A stretch of DNA of 61,349 bases, taken from positions 1 through 61,349 of the IMG/VR virus record IMGVR_UViG_3300028383_000142. One strand, 5' to 3'. Made by a program: the position numbers and the translations under genes. The notes beneath the pieces were generated by a model that saw only the letters and a program-made list of their open reading frames with translations, searched no databases and was not told the origin of the DNA. Of this stretch, positions 44,877 to 53,224 are shown piece after piece (positions within the stretch are counted from its first letter, which is position 1; each line of letters begins with the position of its first letter). Source of the DNA: a virus.

Positions 44877-47800
44877 TGAACGAAGAGAATCTTCAAGAAG
44901 TCGTCGAGACACTCAAAAAGCAGAACACACCTGCCGATCCGCGCATAAAAATTGCACGGGAGAATAAGCAGATTCAGGAAGAGTCTCTCGAAAACCAGAT
45001 CAGTCAGATCGATATCCTTCAGGGAATCAGCAATCAGTTGTCGATGATTCATGACATTATGACAGACCGATTTGGTGATATGGTCGGCTCCTTGGAGAGA
45101 AATCGTCTACAGGAACTGGAGAACAAGCAAGAAGAGCGTCGGAGAAACGAAAAACTGACCAAGGCGCTTACGGGTATCAACCAGTCGCTCGATGAAGGTG
45201 AGGGTAACTACTTTAAGGATCTGGCCGAAAAGGTCGGCGATCTCCTGAGTCCTGTGCTTGACATTCTCAGAACTGTTGTTGCCATTCCGGCCTTCACTGC
45301 AATTGCAATCACGAACTTTGGAATTGGTTTTAATGCAGGTATGGCTCGGCTGGTCACGTTTGGAAGTACACTTGCCGAACGGATCAATGCACTCGCGACT
45401 CGGATTCGGACGCTTTTCTCATTTATCTCGCGCCAGTTCCTGATCCTGTTCCCACAGGTCGAAGTGTACTTTGATTCGATTCGATTCTTCCTGACAGACC
45501 AGATTCGATCGATCCGTATGTTCATGTCCCGGACATTTGGAGGGATCGGTAAATCGGTCTCAGACATGGGCCGGACAGTACGAGCGGTGGTCACGAACGT
45601 CTTCTCTACCGTGACCCGAGTATTCCAGTCCATCCGAACAACCGTATCGACGATCTTCCAAACCTTTCGGAGACTGCTGACCCCGGTCACAGCACTTGTC
45701 CGATCAACCGGGAGTGTCATTGGCGGGTTCTTTTCCCGGCTCCGGGAGTTGTACCTTCGGTTCGGCCAGATCATCGGTGTGTTTGACGAAGCAGGACGCC
45801 TTGTCGGTCTGGTCGGCAAAATAGCAAATACAATTGCATCTGCCGCAAGGACACTCGGGAAGTTTGTGCCGTTCCTGAATGTGATCATCGGTGCCTTCTT
45901 TGCCGTGACAGGATTCCTCAAAGGGTTTGAAGGTGACAAGAGTCTGATCGGTCGTCTTCAAGGCGCTCTTAATTCCCTGTGGGAGGGGTTCTTTGGGTCG
46001 ATCATCAACCTGATCGGATCGGCAGTCAACTCTGTCCTCTCCTTTTTTGGGTTGGATGTTCTGGGGGACACGATCCAGAACATTGCCTCGACTCTCACTA
46101 CATCGATTAGTGACTCGCTTGTCGGGGCCATCGACCTTGTCGCCGGTATCTTTACGCTCGATATCTCGCGGATCGCCGAAGGGCTGATGTCTTTGGGGAG
46201 AGGTATCTTGTCTCTCTTGATGACGCCCATTGATCTGATCTGGGGATTGATCAAACAGGTCATGTCATTCTTTGGCGTGAATATCGACATGTCGGTATTT
46301 GATCTGATCAAGGCCGGGGTGAATGCCCTCCTTGCCCCATTTAAGTTGATCGGCAACGCAGTGATGGGTGTTGTCGGAACGGTAATGAGTCTCCTTGACC
46401 CAATCTTCTCGGTCATTGGGTCGCTGGTCGATGCAGTCAGCCGAGCCGGTCAATGGGTCAACGAAAAGGTCGACAAGTATCTTGGGTGGATACCGGGTAT
46501 TGGATCGTCGAGAGATGAACGACAGGCCGAAGAGGCCGAAGCACTTCGGAACGAACGACAGGCATCTGACTATCTTCGCCAGATCCAGAATGCCGGTGCC
46601 GTTGGTCGTGATCAGCAGGGCGCACTCCTGACGGGGACATCAACCCGAAACGGTGTACTCGACGTTCCTGCATCAGAGCAACTGATTCGTGAGCGTGGTG
46701 GAACAGTCCTGTCTCAGGAGGCTCGTGAGCAGGAAGAGCAGTATGCTCAGGAAGTGGTGCGCGAGCGGCGTCGGCGAATCGAAGAACTTCGCGCACAGGA
46801 AGCCGAACGGGTCAAATTCTCGGATGTTGTCTCGACGTTCTCATCAACGGTCGACTCGATCGTCAAGGCACCGGTCAACTTCTTTAACAATGCCAAGGAC
46901 TGGGTGTCCGATAACATCAACTTCTCTGAGACGATCAGGAATTTTTCTCTCGCGAATGTTATCACGGCAATGTCGATGGCACCGGTTACACTGATCCAGA
47001 ACGCCAAAGACTGGGTGATCTCGAAGTTGGGGTTTGATCCCGAACAAATGCCTACTGTAGCAGACATTGTAGGTAACCTGATCTCCACTCCTGTCCAGAC
47101 AATCAAGGACGTGACTGGTTGGGTGATCTCGAAGTTTGGATTCTCTGAGGAGGACGGATCGGCACTTCCACTCTCAGGGTTAATATCCAATCTGATCGCA
47201 GCCCCGTACGATATGGTACTTTCTGCCGGTTCATGGATCCTGTCTAAACTTGGATTTGATTCGGCATCAGAATTCCTTGATGGTCTGTCGGTCAAAAGTC
47301 TTGTCTCTTCGATCGTCGACTCGGTATGGGGTCTGTTCATCACAGCAAAAGACACGATCATGGATCTGTTCTCGGGAGTGTCAATCACCGGTACGATTGG
47401 TGCAGTGGTTGATATCGGAAAACAATTTATGAAGTCTATGCTCCGGATGATCCTCCCCGATCCGGGATCGGATTACGGGGTTTTTGATCCTCGGAGGTAC
47501 ATCAGCGCGGCCATCCCCGACAAAATCTATGAGTTTGCTGGATTGGACCCCAAGACCGGTGAAGTAATACCGTCTCAGCGGGTCGGAGAGGTCGCTGACG
47601 CGGCGAATATCAATATCCAGAGGGGTACCCCGTCTACGGCATCAAGTGCGCTTCAGAGAGAGGCTGCGGAGCGAGCAGAGACCGAAGCTGCTGTTCGGTC
47701 TACTAACATGGGCGCTGCTGGCACTGCGGGTGCAGGCGGATCTGGATCGACAGTCAACTCTACGCAGATCCAGCAGACCAACAACAATATGACGAAAGTG

Positions 47801-47884
47801 ACACCTCGACCCCCGGCGTTCGAGGAACCTGATAATGCGGCTGATACCCAGATGGCAAAGGGTCGGTTTTCGTACGGACCATAA
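44876..47884 (+). CDS. gp29: Tape measure protein (gp29-like)
   Basis: 1002 residues (T4 gp29: 590, so a longer tail is implied if length scales). N-terminal 110 residues are coiled coil (ARENKQIQEESLENQISQID, RNRLQELENKQEERRRNEKL). Residues about 120-520 alternate long hydrophobic and amphipathic helices (LRTVVAIPAFTAIAITNFGI, KFVPFLNVIIGAFFAVTGFL, LLMTPIDLIWGLIKQVMSFF), as in tape measures. Residues about 650-830 contain repeated units around FFNNAKDWVSDNI, LIQNAKDWVISKLG, TIKDVTGWVISKFG, LSAGSWILSKLG. Tail is low-complexity (AGTAGAGGSGS). Start overlaps the preceding stop. Confidence 0.8.
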   Translation: MNEENLQEVVETLKKQNTPADPRIKIARENKQIQEESLENQISQIDILQGISNQLSMIHDIMTDRFGDMVGSLERNRLQELENKQEERRRNEKLTKALTGINQSLDEGEGNYFKDLAEKVGDLLSPVLDILRTVVAIPAFTAIAITNFGIGFNAGMARLVTFGSTLAERINALATRIRTLFSFISRQFLILFPQVEVYFDSIRFFLTDQIRSIRMFMSRTFGGIGKSVSDMGRTVRAVVTNVFSTVTRVFQSIRTTVSTIFQTFRRLLTPVTALVRSTGSVIGGFFSRLRELYLRFGQIIGVFDEAGRLVGLVGKIANTIASAARTLGKFVPFLNVIIGAFFAVTGFLKGFEGDKSLIGRLQGALNSLWEGFFGSIINLIGSAVNSVLSFFGLDVLGDTIQNIASTLTTSISDSLVGAIDLVAGIFTLDISRIAEGLMSLGRGILSLLMTPIDLIWGLIKQVMSFFGVNIDMSVFDLIKAGVNALLAPFKLIGNAVMGVVGTVMSLLDPIFSVIGSLVDAVSRAGQWVNEKVDKYLGWIPGIGSSRDERQAEEAEALRNERQASDYLRQIQNAGAVGRDQQGALLTGTSTRNGVLDVPASEQLIRERGGTVLSQEAREQEEQYAQEVVRERRRRIEELRAQEAERVKFSDVVSTFSSTVDSIVKAPVNFFNNAKDWVSDNINFSETIRNFSLANVITAMSMAPVTLIQNAKDWVISKLGFDPEQMPTVADIVGNLISTPVQTIKDVTGWVISKFGFSEEDGSALPLSGLISNLIAAPYDMVLSAGSWILSKLGFDSASEFLDGLSVKSLVSSIVDSVWGLFITAKDTIMDLFSGVSITGTIGAVVDIGKQFMKSMLRMILPDPGSDYGVFDPRRYISAAIPDKIYEFAGLDPKTGEVIPSQRVGEVADAANINIQRGTPSTASSALQREAAERAETEAAVRSTNMGAAGTAGAGGSGSTVNSTQIQQTNNNMTKVTPRPPAFEEPDNAADTQMAKGRFSYGP

Positions 47885-47891
47885 AATAAAA

Positions 47892-47914
47892 GGCCCCACC
47901 ATTGCAGTGGGGCC
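47892..47914. terminator. Bidirectional rho-independent terminator
   Basis: Perfect 8-bp stem GGCCCCAC / GTGGGGCC with a seven-base loop, A-rich on the left and T-rich (aatctttctt) on the right. It lies between convergent genes (tape measure and gp32) and can serve both. Confidence 0.85.
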
Positions 47915-47968
47915 AATCTTTCTTCTTATCAGTTATTATTGTTGTTATTGCGCGGCGGGAATATCAGA

Positions 47969-48916
47969 TTACTCCTGAGACGCAAGGCGGGCAAAGTAAC
48001 TGAGGGTATCGTCCTCACTGTCATTATCATCATCACTGCCCTTGGCTGGATCAGCCGCCTCTTCCTGATCGGTGAACATGCCACCCGACTCCTTACCCGG
48101 CGAAGGGGCCGCAGCCTCCCGCATCGGTGCCGGTTCCATCGGCTCGTTCATCTCACCTGAATCAGACGGCTCGGGGTTCCCCGAATCCAGCCCAAGGACC
48201 AGATCAAGACGCTGCTTCAACTGCTCGTATGACTTGTACTGCTTAGGATCAACAAACTCATACAGCGGGTAGATCTTGCCCGCCACCTCTTCGAGTTCAT
48301 CGTCATCGCCACCAAGGAGCGGAGACGGGAGTTTGAACTCCGACTTGTCGTAGTTGCGGTACCCCTCGACATTACGGATCTTGAGTTTGAAGTCTGCGCC
48401 CTCGAACACATCGAACGGATTGACCGGCTCCTCGTCCTGAAACTCTGGCTTCATCATATCCATGATCTTGTCGAAGATCTTCTTGCCGTACTGGTACAGG
48501 AAAACCTTCCCCTCGTTCTCGGGATTCGCCGGGTCAGAAACCACATAGATGTTCGAGACATAGTGGAGGCGACGCTTCCGCTGCCGTACAAGCTGCTTAT
48601 CCTCATCAAGCCCCGAGTTCCATAGCTTGGAGTTCATTTCTCCAAGCGGGTCCTGCTGACCAATCGAGGTAAGGGACTTCTCGATGTACCACTTACCTGT
48701 CGGCCCCTTGAATCCATGATCCCAGTAACGAACCCACGGAACATCCTCGCCCTCGACAGGCGGGAGGAACCGAATCACGGCGTACCCGTTACCCGACTTA
48801 TCAACCGTCGGCTTCCAGAACCGATCGTCCTTATACGACTTTTTCTCACCCGAGTTGCCATTCAGTTCCTCGGCTTTCTGCGCCAAATTGTCGATCGACA
48901 TTTTCTTAAACGCCAT
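47969..48916 (-). CDS. gp32: Single-stranded DNA-binding protein gp32, without zinc site
   Basis: 315 residues from ATG 48916, chosen for its AGGAGATATACAT leader; an upstream in-frame start would lack this. OB-fold stretches: DRFWKPTVDKSGNGYAVIRF LPP, PWVRYWDHGFKGPTGKWYIE KSLT, RKRRLHYVSNIYVVSDPANP ENEGKVFLYQYGKKIFDKI, FDVFEGADFKLKIRNVEGYR NYDKSEF. The cysteines of the T4 zinc site are absent, as in marine relatives. C-terminal 60 residues are strongly acidic (SDDDNDSEDD), the region that recruits gp59 and others. gp32 coats ssDNA in replication and recombination and represses its own mRNA in T4. Confidence 0.92.
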   Translation of the reverse strand: MAFKKMSIDNLAQKAEELNGNSGEKKSYKDDRFWKPTVDKSGNGYAVIRFLPPVEGEDVPWVRYWDHGFKGPTGKWYIEKSLTSIGQQDPLGEMNSKLWNSGLDEDKQLVRQRKRRLHYVSNIYVVSDPANPENEGKVFLYQYGKKIFDKIMDMMKPEFQDEEPVNPFDVFEGADFKLKIRNVEGYRNYDKSEFKLPSPLLGGDDDELEEVAGKIYPLYEFVDPKQYKSYEQLKQRLDLVLGLDSGNPEPSDSGEMNEPMEPAPMREAAAPSPGKESGGMFTDQEEAADPAKGSDDDNDSEDDTLSYFARLASQE

Positions 48917-48985
48917 ATGTATATCTCCTGTGTATATCAGCGTATGTGTATCTGTATTGTCCAAAACTGTCATCATCTAACGTCG

Positions 48986-48993
48986 TATTTATA
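48986..48993 (-). promoter_or_regulatory. Late promoter box upstream of gp32
   Basis: Exact TATAAATA on the minus strand, predicted start about 48980, giving a gp32 leader of about 64 bases, long enough for translational control. Confidence 0.75.
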
Positions 48994-49010
48994 GTGTCAT
49001 CAACACCTCC

Positions 49011-49613
49011 TTATTCCGAATACACCGCAAGTATTTTATCACGGATTTTGCCCTTGTCAAACTTTACGAATGGCGAGTACTTGTGGATCTTACGGGACAC
49101 CTTGTCCCACATAATCGGGTCACTTACTTGCTGATCAGCATCCCTCATAAACCCCGTCATCTTGTTCAGGATCACGACACTTTCGAGCATCACAGATCCA
49201 GACAGATACTCTGACACGACTAGCGGGTACGGTGACTTTGATGTATCGATCGCAAACAGGGAATCGAACTCATCAGATTTACTTACAAGTTCAGATACAT
49301 CGTTCCCAAACAAATATGTCAGGGACTCGTGTCGCTTCTTGAACTCAGAGTACGCTCTGTCGGCATCGTTTCCGAGCATGTCACCGATCCACTCCCGATC
49401 ATCCACAAACTGAGAGACCAAGAATCCAATTAACTCGGAGGTATGATCGAACTTTCTCCCTGCCTTGGCAAAGTGGTACCGATCCCGTCGCCGAAAGAAT
49501 GAGTTCTGGGTCACCGATGTCTTGAAGTTGTACTTGATACAGTCATACTCACCCGACCCAAAGTGCAGTTTCAGGGCCATGTAATAACGAAACACATCGT
49601 ACGGTTCAATCAT
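49011..49613 (-). CDS. gp59: Helicase loader gp59
   Basis: 200 residues (T4: 217). MIEPYDVFRYYMALKLHFGS, YDCIKYNFKTSVTQNSFFRR RDRYHFAK and FDHTSELIGFLVSQF match the gp59 N-terminal domain; the C-terminal helical half ends IMWDKVSRKIHKYSPFVKFD. gp59 loads the gp41 helicase onto gp32-coated forks. Start ATG overlaps the gp33 stop (ATGA). Lies directly upstream of gp32 as in relatives. Confidence 0.9.
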   Translation of the reverse strand: MIEPYDVFRYYMALKLHFGSGEYDCIKYNFKTSVTQNSFFRRRDRYHFAKAGRKFDHTSELIGFLVSQFVDDREWIGDMLGNDADRAYSEFKKRHESLTYLFGNDVSELVSKSDEFDSLFAIDTSKSPYPLVVSEYLSGSVMLESVVILNKMTGFMRDADQQVSDPIMWDKVSRKIHKYSPFVKFDKGKIRDKILAVYSE

Positions 49614-49882
49614 AGCGGTAGTTGGGTATCCCCCTTGAGCATTCGTGCTTCGATCGCCTCGGCCTCGATCTTGTCCCGGATGACCGGGGATATCATGTTA
49701 CCGATGTCTGCCGGATCAATCACCCGCTCATCACAGATATTGATCACGGCGTCAGTGTAACTCATCCCGAGTTCTCGCACATTCTGTTCGACCAAGGTAG
49801 TCATCTTCTTCTTGGTCAGGGTGATTTCTTCGATCTGCTGTTCGACCGATACTTCGTCAATGTTCCCATCAGTGTCTACCAT
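49610..49882 (-). CDS. gp33: Late transcription coactivator gp33
   Basis: 90 residues from ATG 49882, preceded by AAGGA; an in-frame ATG at 49906 would lie inside the upstream gene. KKKMTTLVEQNVRELGMSYT followed by DAVINICDERVIDPADIGNM ISPVIRDKIEAEA is the gp33 core that binds the RNA polymerase beta flap. It joins gp55 and the gp45 clamp to activate the TATAAATA promoters listed here. T4: 112 residues. Confidence 0.9.
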   Translation of the reverse strand: MVDTDGNIDEVSVEQQIEEITLTKKKMTTLVEQNVRELGMSYTDAVINICDERVIDPADIGNMISPVIRDKIEAEAIEARMLKGDTQLPL

Positions 49883-49896
49883 AATTGTGTTTGTCC

Positions 49897-50379
49897 TTAT
49901 TCCCATCGATAAAAAATATGATCGTCGATCTGATTAACCCGATCGAGGGTCGACGCCCATTCGGGATTCACCGAATCGGCATGATAGTGTGTCGCTCCCT
50001 CGGTAAAGTCGTACCCCAGATCATGCAGATAGTACGCATGAGCGGCCTTACGCTTGGCAGTCGCCCATGATGTTTCTTCGGTTGGCTCGTCAGACAGCCC
50101 ATTACAGTACCATGAGAATTGACAACGACCGATACGGACAGGTTCATCGAGTGGGTCAGATAATGCTCCCTGTCGCACGACCGAACAGATCGTGTCCGGA
50201 AACCTTGAGTCCTCGACCCGGTTGAGCACTACCTGCGCGACGGCCACCATACCGGCAGAGGACTGGTCCCGCGACTCAAAGTAGATGTTCTGGGCCAGAC
50301 ACTCATGCTCACTCGACGGTACGGACGATAGCATAAATGTCAGGACCAGTTGGTACAGTTCGGGGTTCAGTAATTTCAT
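49897..50379 (-). CDS. Cell-wall hydrolase of the SleB / Hydrolase_2 family
   Basis: 160 residues. ECLAQNIYFESRDQSSAGMV AVAQVVLNRVEDSRFPDTIC opens the domain with the catalytic Glu of the SleB fold (E in YFESR), followed by RCQFSWYCNG, GATHYHADSVNPEWAS and DDHIFYRWE, all diagnostic. Lytic transglycosylase-like activity on peptidoglycan is expected. The first 20 residues (LYQLVLTFMLSSVPSS) are hydrophobic and may act as a short signal or anchor. Placed between gp33 and an unknown gene, with ATGA overlap at 50376. Likely endolysin or release factor; the M15 peptidase at 59872 is the other candidate. Confidence 0.85.
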   Translation of the reverse strand: MKLLNPELYQLVLTFMLSSVPSSEHECLAQNIYFESRDQSSAGMVAVAQVVLNRVEDSRFPDTICSVVRQGALSDPLDEPVRIGRCQFSWYCNGLSDEPTEETSWATAKRKAAHAYYLHDLGYDFTEGATHYHADSVNPEWASTLDRVNQIDDHIFYRWE

Positions 50380-51533
50380 TTATCCAAGACCCTTAGCAAA
50401 ATCGTATCGGAGTTGATTCGACCAGATATGTCGGTCGATGTCTTGGTAGACAGTTTACTCCACTCCTTACCAATTTGTCTAGGGGTCTTGGACAGTACAG
50501 TTGACAGGAACTCTTCCGGTTTTCTCAGCTTGACCGACCGAGAAGAGGTGGGATCATGGTTCTGGATCGTCGTCCCTTTGATCTGGAACCCTGATTTCGA
50601 GAGGGTCACATACTCTGACAGCACCCGTGTCTTGACGTTAAAGGCGTACAAGCGGATCGATCCGGGGACCTGTGTCGGGTCAATCGAAACAACCTTGTGA
50701 GTGTTGTCTTCCTTCAGGTACTTCAGATCCTTGATCTGCTTATCTGCCGATACGGACTTCCGCTTCCGTGGTTTGCGCGTTGCCTTGGCTGCTGACCGCA
50801 GTTTGTCCAGATCCCCGAGCATCTTCTCGTATACCCCGATCCGCCTCGCCAGTTCCTTTTTGGAGAGATGTGAGTACGCCTCTACTGCATCCTTGCAACG
50901 GGAATCGCGGGCATCGATCAACTCTGTAAGTCTCACGTTGATATACCCTTCGACCTGTGACGCCGCCGCCTGACCTTTTACGTCATGGACCTTAAACAAC
51001 TGGTACATGTCCCGGTCACTGTCGCCACCACGAATCCACTCGTCCTCCATTTCGTCCAAGTCAGTCAGGACAGTCGAGTTGACCTTCTGGGCAAGTAGTT
51101 CGAGGGGCGACATTTTCCTCGGTTCATTATTCGCTCCACCCTCGCGGGTAGACCCGCCGCCTCGTGCCTTGATAATCTGGTTTCCCGACTCGATCAGTTC
51201 GCAGTACTTCTCTCTCAGGTACTCGGGATAATGGGCATACCGGGGATCATCGATCTGTAGACCTTTCGAGAGCCAGTATGCAGCCGCTGCCCTCCCGTTG
51301 AACATCGAGAAGTTGTACTCGGGGTTGGCCAAAATGGCCCGCGCATCATCTTTTGAGAAGTTGTTCCGAATCCACTCTTTCAGGATCTTCGAGACCGTGT
51401 CGGGGTCGATCTCATCGTTAAAGAACCAGTGACACTGCTCGAAACCCTTGTCGAGTGGCGCGGCATTCAACCCAACCTTTGCTCGCTTGCTGATCGTCGT
51501 CGTCTTGCTCTTGGCTTTGGTTTTGGTCGCCAT
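50376..51533 (-). CDS. Conserved T4-like phage protein of unknown function
   Basis: 385 residues, basic. Lys/Thr-rich start (TKTKAKSKTTTISKRAKVG), a middle with ISKILKEWIRNNFSKDDARA, a helical region RRIGVYEKMLGDLDKLRSAA KATRKPRKRK, and a conserved C-terminal block YLKEDNTHKVVSIDPTQVPG SIRLYAFNVKTRVLSEYV and KLRKPEEFLSTVLSKTPRQI. I recognise the last part as conserved in T4-like cyanophages without known function. The Lys/Arg cluster suggests nucleic acid binding. Confidence 0.65.
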   Translation of the reverse strand: MATKTKAKSKTTTISKRAKVGLNAAPLDKGFEQCHWFFNDEIDPDTVSKILKEWIRNNFSKDDARAILANPEYNFSMFNGRAAAAYWLSKGLQIDDPRYAHYPEYLREKYCELIESGNQIIKARGGGSTREGGANNEPRKMSPLELLAQKVNSTVLTDLDEMEDEWIRGGDSDRDMYQLFKVHDVKGQAAASQVEGYINVRLTELIDARDSRCKDAVEAYSHLSKKELARRIGVYEKMLGDLDKLRSAAKATRKPRKRKSVSADKQIKDLKYLKEDNTHKVVSIDPTQVPGSIRLYAFNVKTRVLSEYVTLSKSGFQIKGTTIQNHDPTSSRSVKLRKPEEFLSTVLSKTPRQIGKEWSKLSTKTSTDISGRINSDTILLRVLDK

Positions 51534-51560
51534 AATAAGTCAAACCTCCATATGCACAAA

Positions 51561-51581
51561 GGCCGGAGGATCTCCCCGGCC
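51561..51581. other. GC-rich hairpin between two minus-strand genes
   Basis: GGCCGG ... CCGGCC inverted repeat of six bases around nine bases. On the minus strand it is followed by TTTGTG, a weak T-tract, so it may be an attenuator or weak terminator after the 432-residue gene. Confidence 0.4.
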
Positions 51582-51616
51582 AGTGTACTTATACAATCGC
51601 GATATTTAGCAGGTAT

Positions 51617-52915
51617 TCAGATATTGTCTTCCTCACGGAACTCGGCGTCGATTCGCTTGGCAAGGGCGGCATGACCCCACTTTCCGTTACGGGTCGACGG
51701 CCCCTCGATCTCCTCGAAGGCGAACGCACGCCCGCGTATGCGCGAGAGGAACTCACCGGCAGCACGACCGTACCGACCCGACCCGACAACCTCTTTCTGG
51801 CGGTATGGCGGAAAGCCATCTTCGCGTTTTGAGGTACCGAGGAGGTACGCACTTTTTCCGCCAGCAGGGACGATGAGCACCGAATCCTGATCGGTCTTGA
51901 CGCCCATCTTAAACAGATCCTTCTCTAGTTCGCCACCGTCGGGTCCATCAACCTTATGGTTGCACACAAAGAATGACGGCTCGACCACTTCCTTGACATG
52001 ACGTTTTGGCTCGCCGCCATACTTGTCGGCCATTCGGGAGGCCATGTCCTGATCTGCAAACACCGATGCAATGTTTACCTTGTCAGTCCAGACGGGGTCA
52101 GACCCCGACTCCTGAAAAGACAGGTACAGGGTCTTACCTCGTTCATCTTTCGCGACGATGAACTTCTTGGTATTGGCGTTCTCGATGTAGTTACCTTCTA
52201 CCGCCGTGACAGAGTAACCCTTCCCGAGGAGGTACTGTTTGATCAGTCTATTCGCGGCGTTATTCTCGGATCGTGTTCGCTCGTCTCGATACCCAGAGAT
52301 AGCACCACATGTATGGGCCTGTACCTTGCGCCAGATACGCGAGAGAGACGATTCGTCAAGTACCTCAAGGTCTGGCTGGGCCTCGATCGTCGATTCAAAC
52401 AGTGTTCTGGCCCCACCGGTGTTCGTACCCTCTTCGAGTCCGTACCTCTGAATCTCACCGACTTCAAGGAGCTTGAGCCGGTCAGATCGCATCTCAAGGA
52501 TCCTGATTTCGGTCCCCCTCCCCATGATGCCCTCTTCGAGGAACGCATTGACCCAACTCTCGATCGTCTCTTTGGTTTTACGGTCAAGCGAATTGACGGT
52601 CACTGACCAGTACGTCGCCCTCTGAGAGTACTTACGCACGCGAATCCATCCACGAGTCAGTGCCATTGAAATCAATTCTTCTCGTGCGTCACCTTCCATG
52701 CCAACAGGCTCGCCATGCTTGCCGTAAATGCTCTGGATGACACTGTCAGACAAACCAAACTTAGACGGGTTGTCGATAATATCCTTTACATGAACAGACG
52801 ATGTACCGACCAACTCACCTTTTGGTGAAAGCCAGAACCCTGCTTTGTGGCCAAAACGACGCCCGGCGATATTGCCGGTAAACTTTTCTCCTAAGTATGT
52901 CTTAAAAGACTTCAT
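51617..52915 (-). CDS. Probable internal virion protein with capsid-targeting-like N-terminus
   Basis: 432 residues. It starts MKSFKTYLGEK, close to the capsid-targeting sequence of T4 internal proteins (MKTYQEFIAE-type) and ends in a gp21-like cleavage motif (LxE). Next come GFWLSPKGELVGTSSVHVKD IIDNPSKFG and ALTRGWIRVRKYSQRATYWS V, a domain recurring in large phages. The middle holds two cysteines (TCGAISGYRDERT). The C-terminal part is basic and glycine-rich (GSGRYGRAAGEFLSRIRGRA). If cut by the prohead protease it would be packed in the head and injected with DNA. Confidence 0.6.
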   Translation of the reverse strand: MKSFKTYLGEKFTGNIAGRRFGHKAGFWLSPKGELVGTSSVHVKDIIDNPSKFGLSDSVIQSIYGKHGEPVGMEGDAREELISMALTRGWIRVRKYSQRATYWSVTVNSLDRKTKETIESWVNAFLEEGIMGRGTEIRILEMRSDRLKLLEVGEIQRYGLEEGTNTGGARTLFESTIEAQPDLEVLDESSLSRIWRKVQAHTCGAISGYRDERTRSENNAANRLIKQYLLGKGYSVTAVEGNYIENANTKKFIVAKDERGKTLYLSFQESGSDPVWTDKVNIASVFADQDMASRMADKYGGEPKRHVKEVVEPSFFVCNHKVDGPDGGELEKDLFKMGVKTDQDSVLIVPAGGKSAYLLGTSKREDGFPPYRQKEVVGSGRYGRAAGEFLSRIRGRAFAFEEIEGPSTRNGKWGHAALAKRIDAEFREEDNI

Positions 52916-52919
52916 TTAC

Positions 52920-53219
52920 CTACTTGTCCTTTTTGCTCTGCTCTCTGAACAGTACGAGTGGTTCGTTGTGCTTCTCGAATTCTTTACGAATCCTGTCAAA
53001 ATTCCATCGCGTGGATGTTACCAACTCTTCGAGGTACTCGTCAAACCGGTTGAAGCTTTCGTTGCTCATGATCGGCAGCTCGGTTTCGTCGGGGTAGTGG
53101 TCATACCCACCGTAGATATCGATCCGACCACCGATCCATCCCGATCCATTTTCCTCGATCCAGTCGCCGTTGATCGGTCCCATCACATTGGGGGAGTATG
53201 TAAAGTCGGTATCTTTCAT
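52920..53219 (-). CDS. Small acidic protein of unknown function
   Basis: 99 residues. Aromatic, glycine-rich N-terminal half (MGPINGDWIEENGSGWIGG, IYGGYDHYP), helical C-terminal half (FNRFDEYLEELVTSTRWNFD). Five bases from the next gene, so co-expressed with the two putative internal proteins. It could be an immunity or partner protein of either, but nothing in it shows that. Confidence 0.5.
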   Translation of the reverse strand: MKDTDFTYSPNVMGPINGDWIEENGSGWIGGRIDIYGGYDHYPDETELPIMSNESFNRFDEYLEELVTSTRWNFDRIRKEFEKHNEPLVLFREQSKKDK

Positions 53220-53224
53220 TGCTA

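Noticed and set aside
45208-45939. Minus-strand frame of 243 codons inside the tape measure
   Set aside because: Shadow of the tape-measure gene; no ribosome site, Arg/Asn-rich shadow composition.
48917-48976. Upstream start for gp32
   Set aside because: ATG at 48916 has an ideal AGGAG leader and the relatives begin with MAFKK-type sequence.
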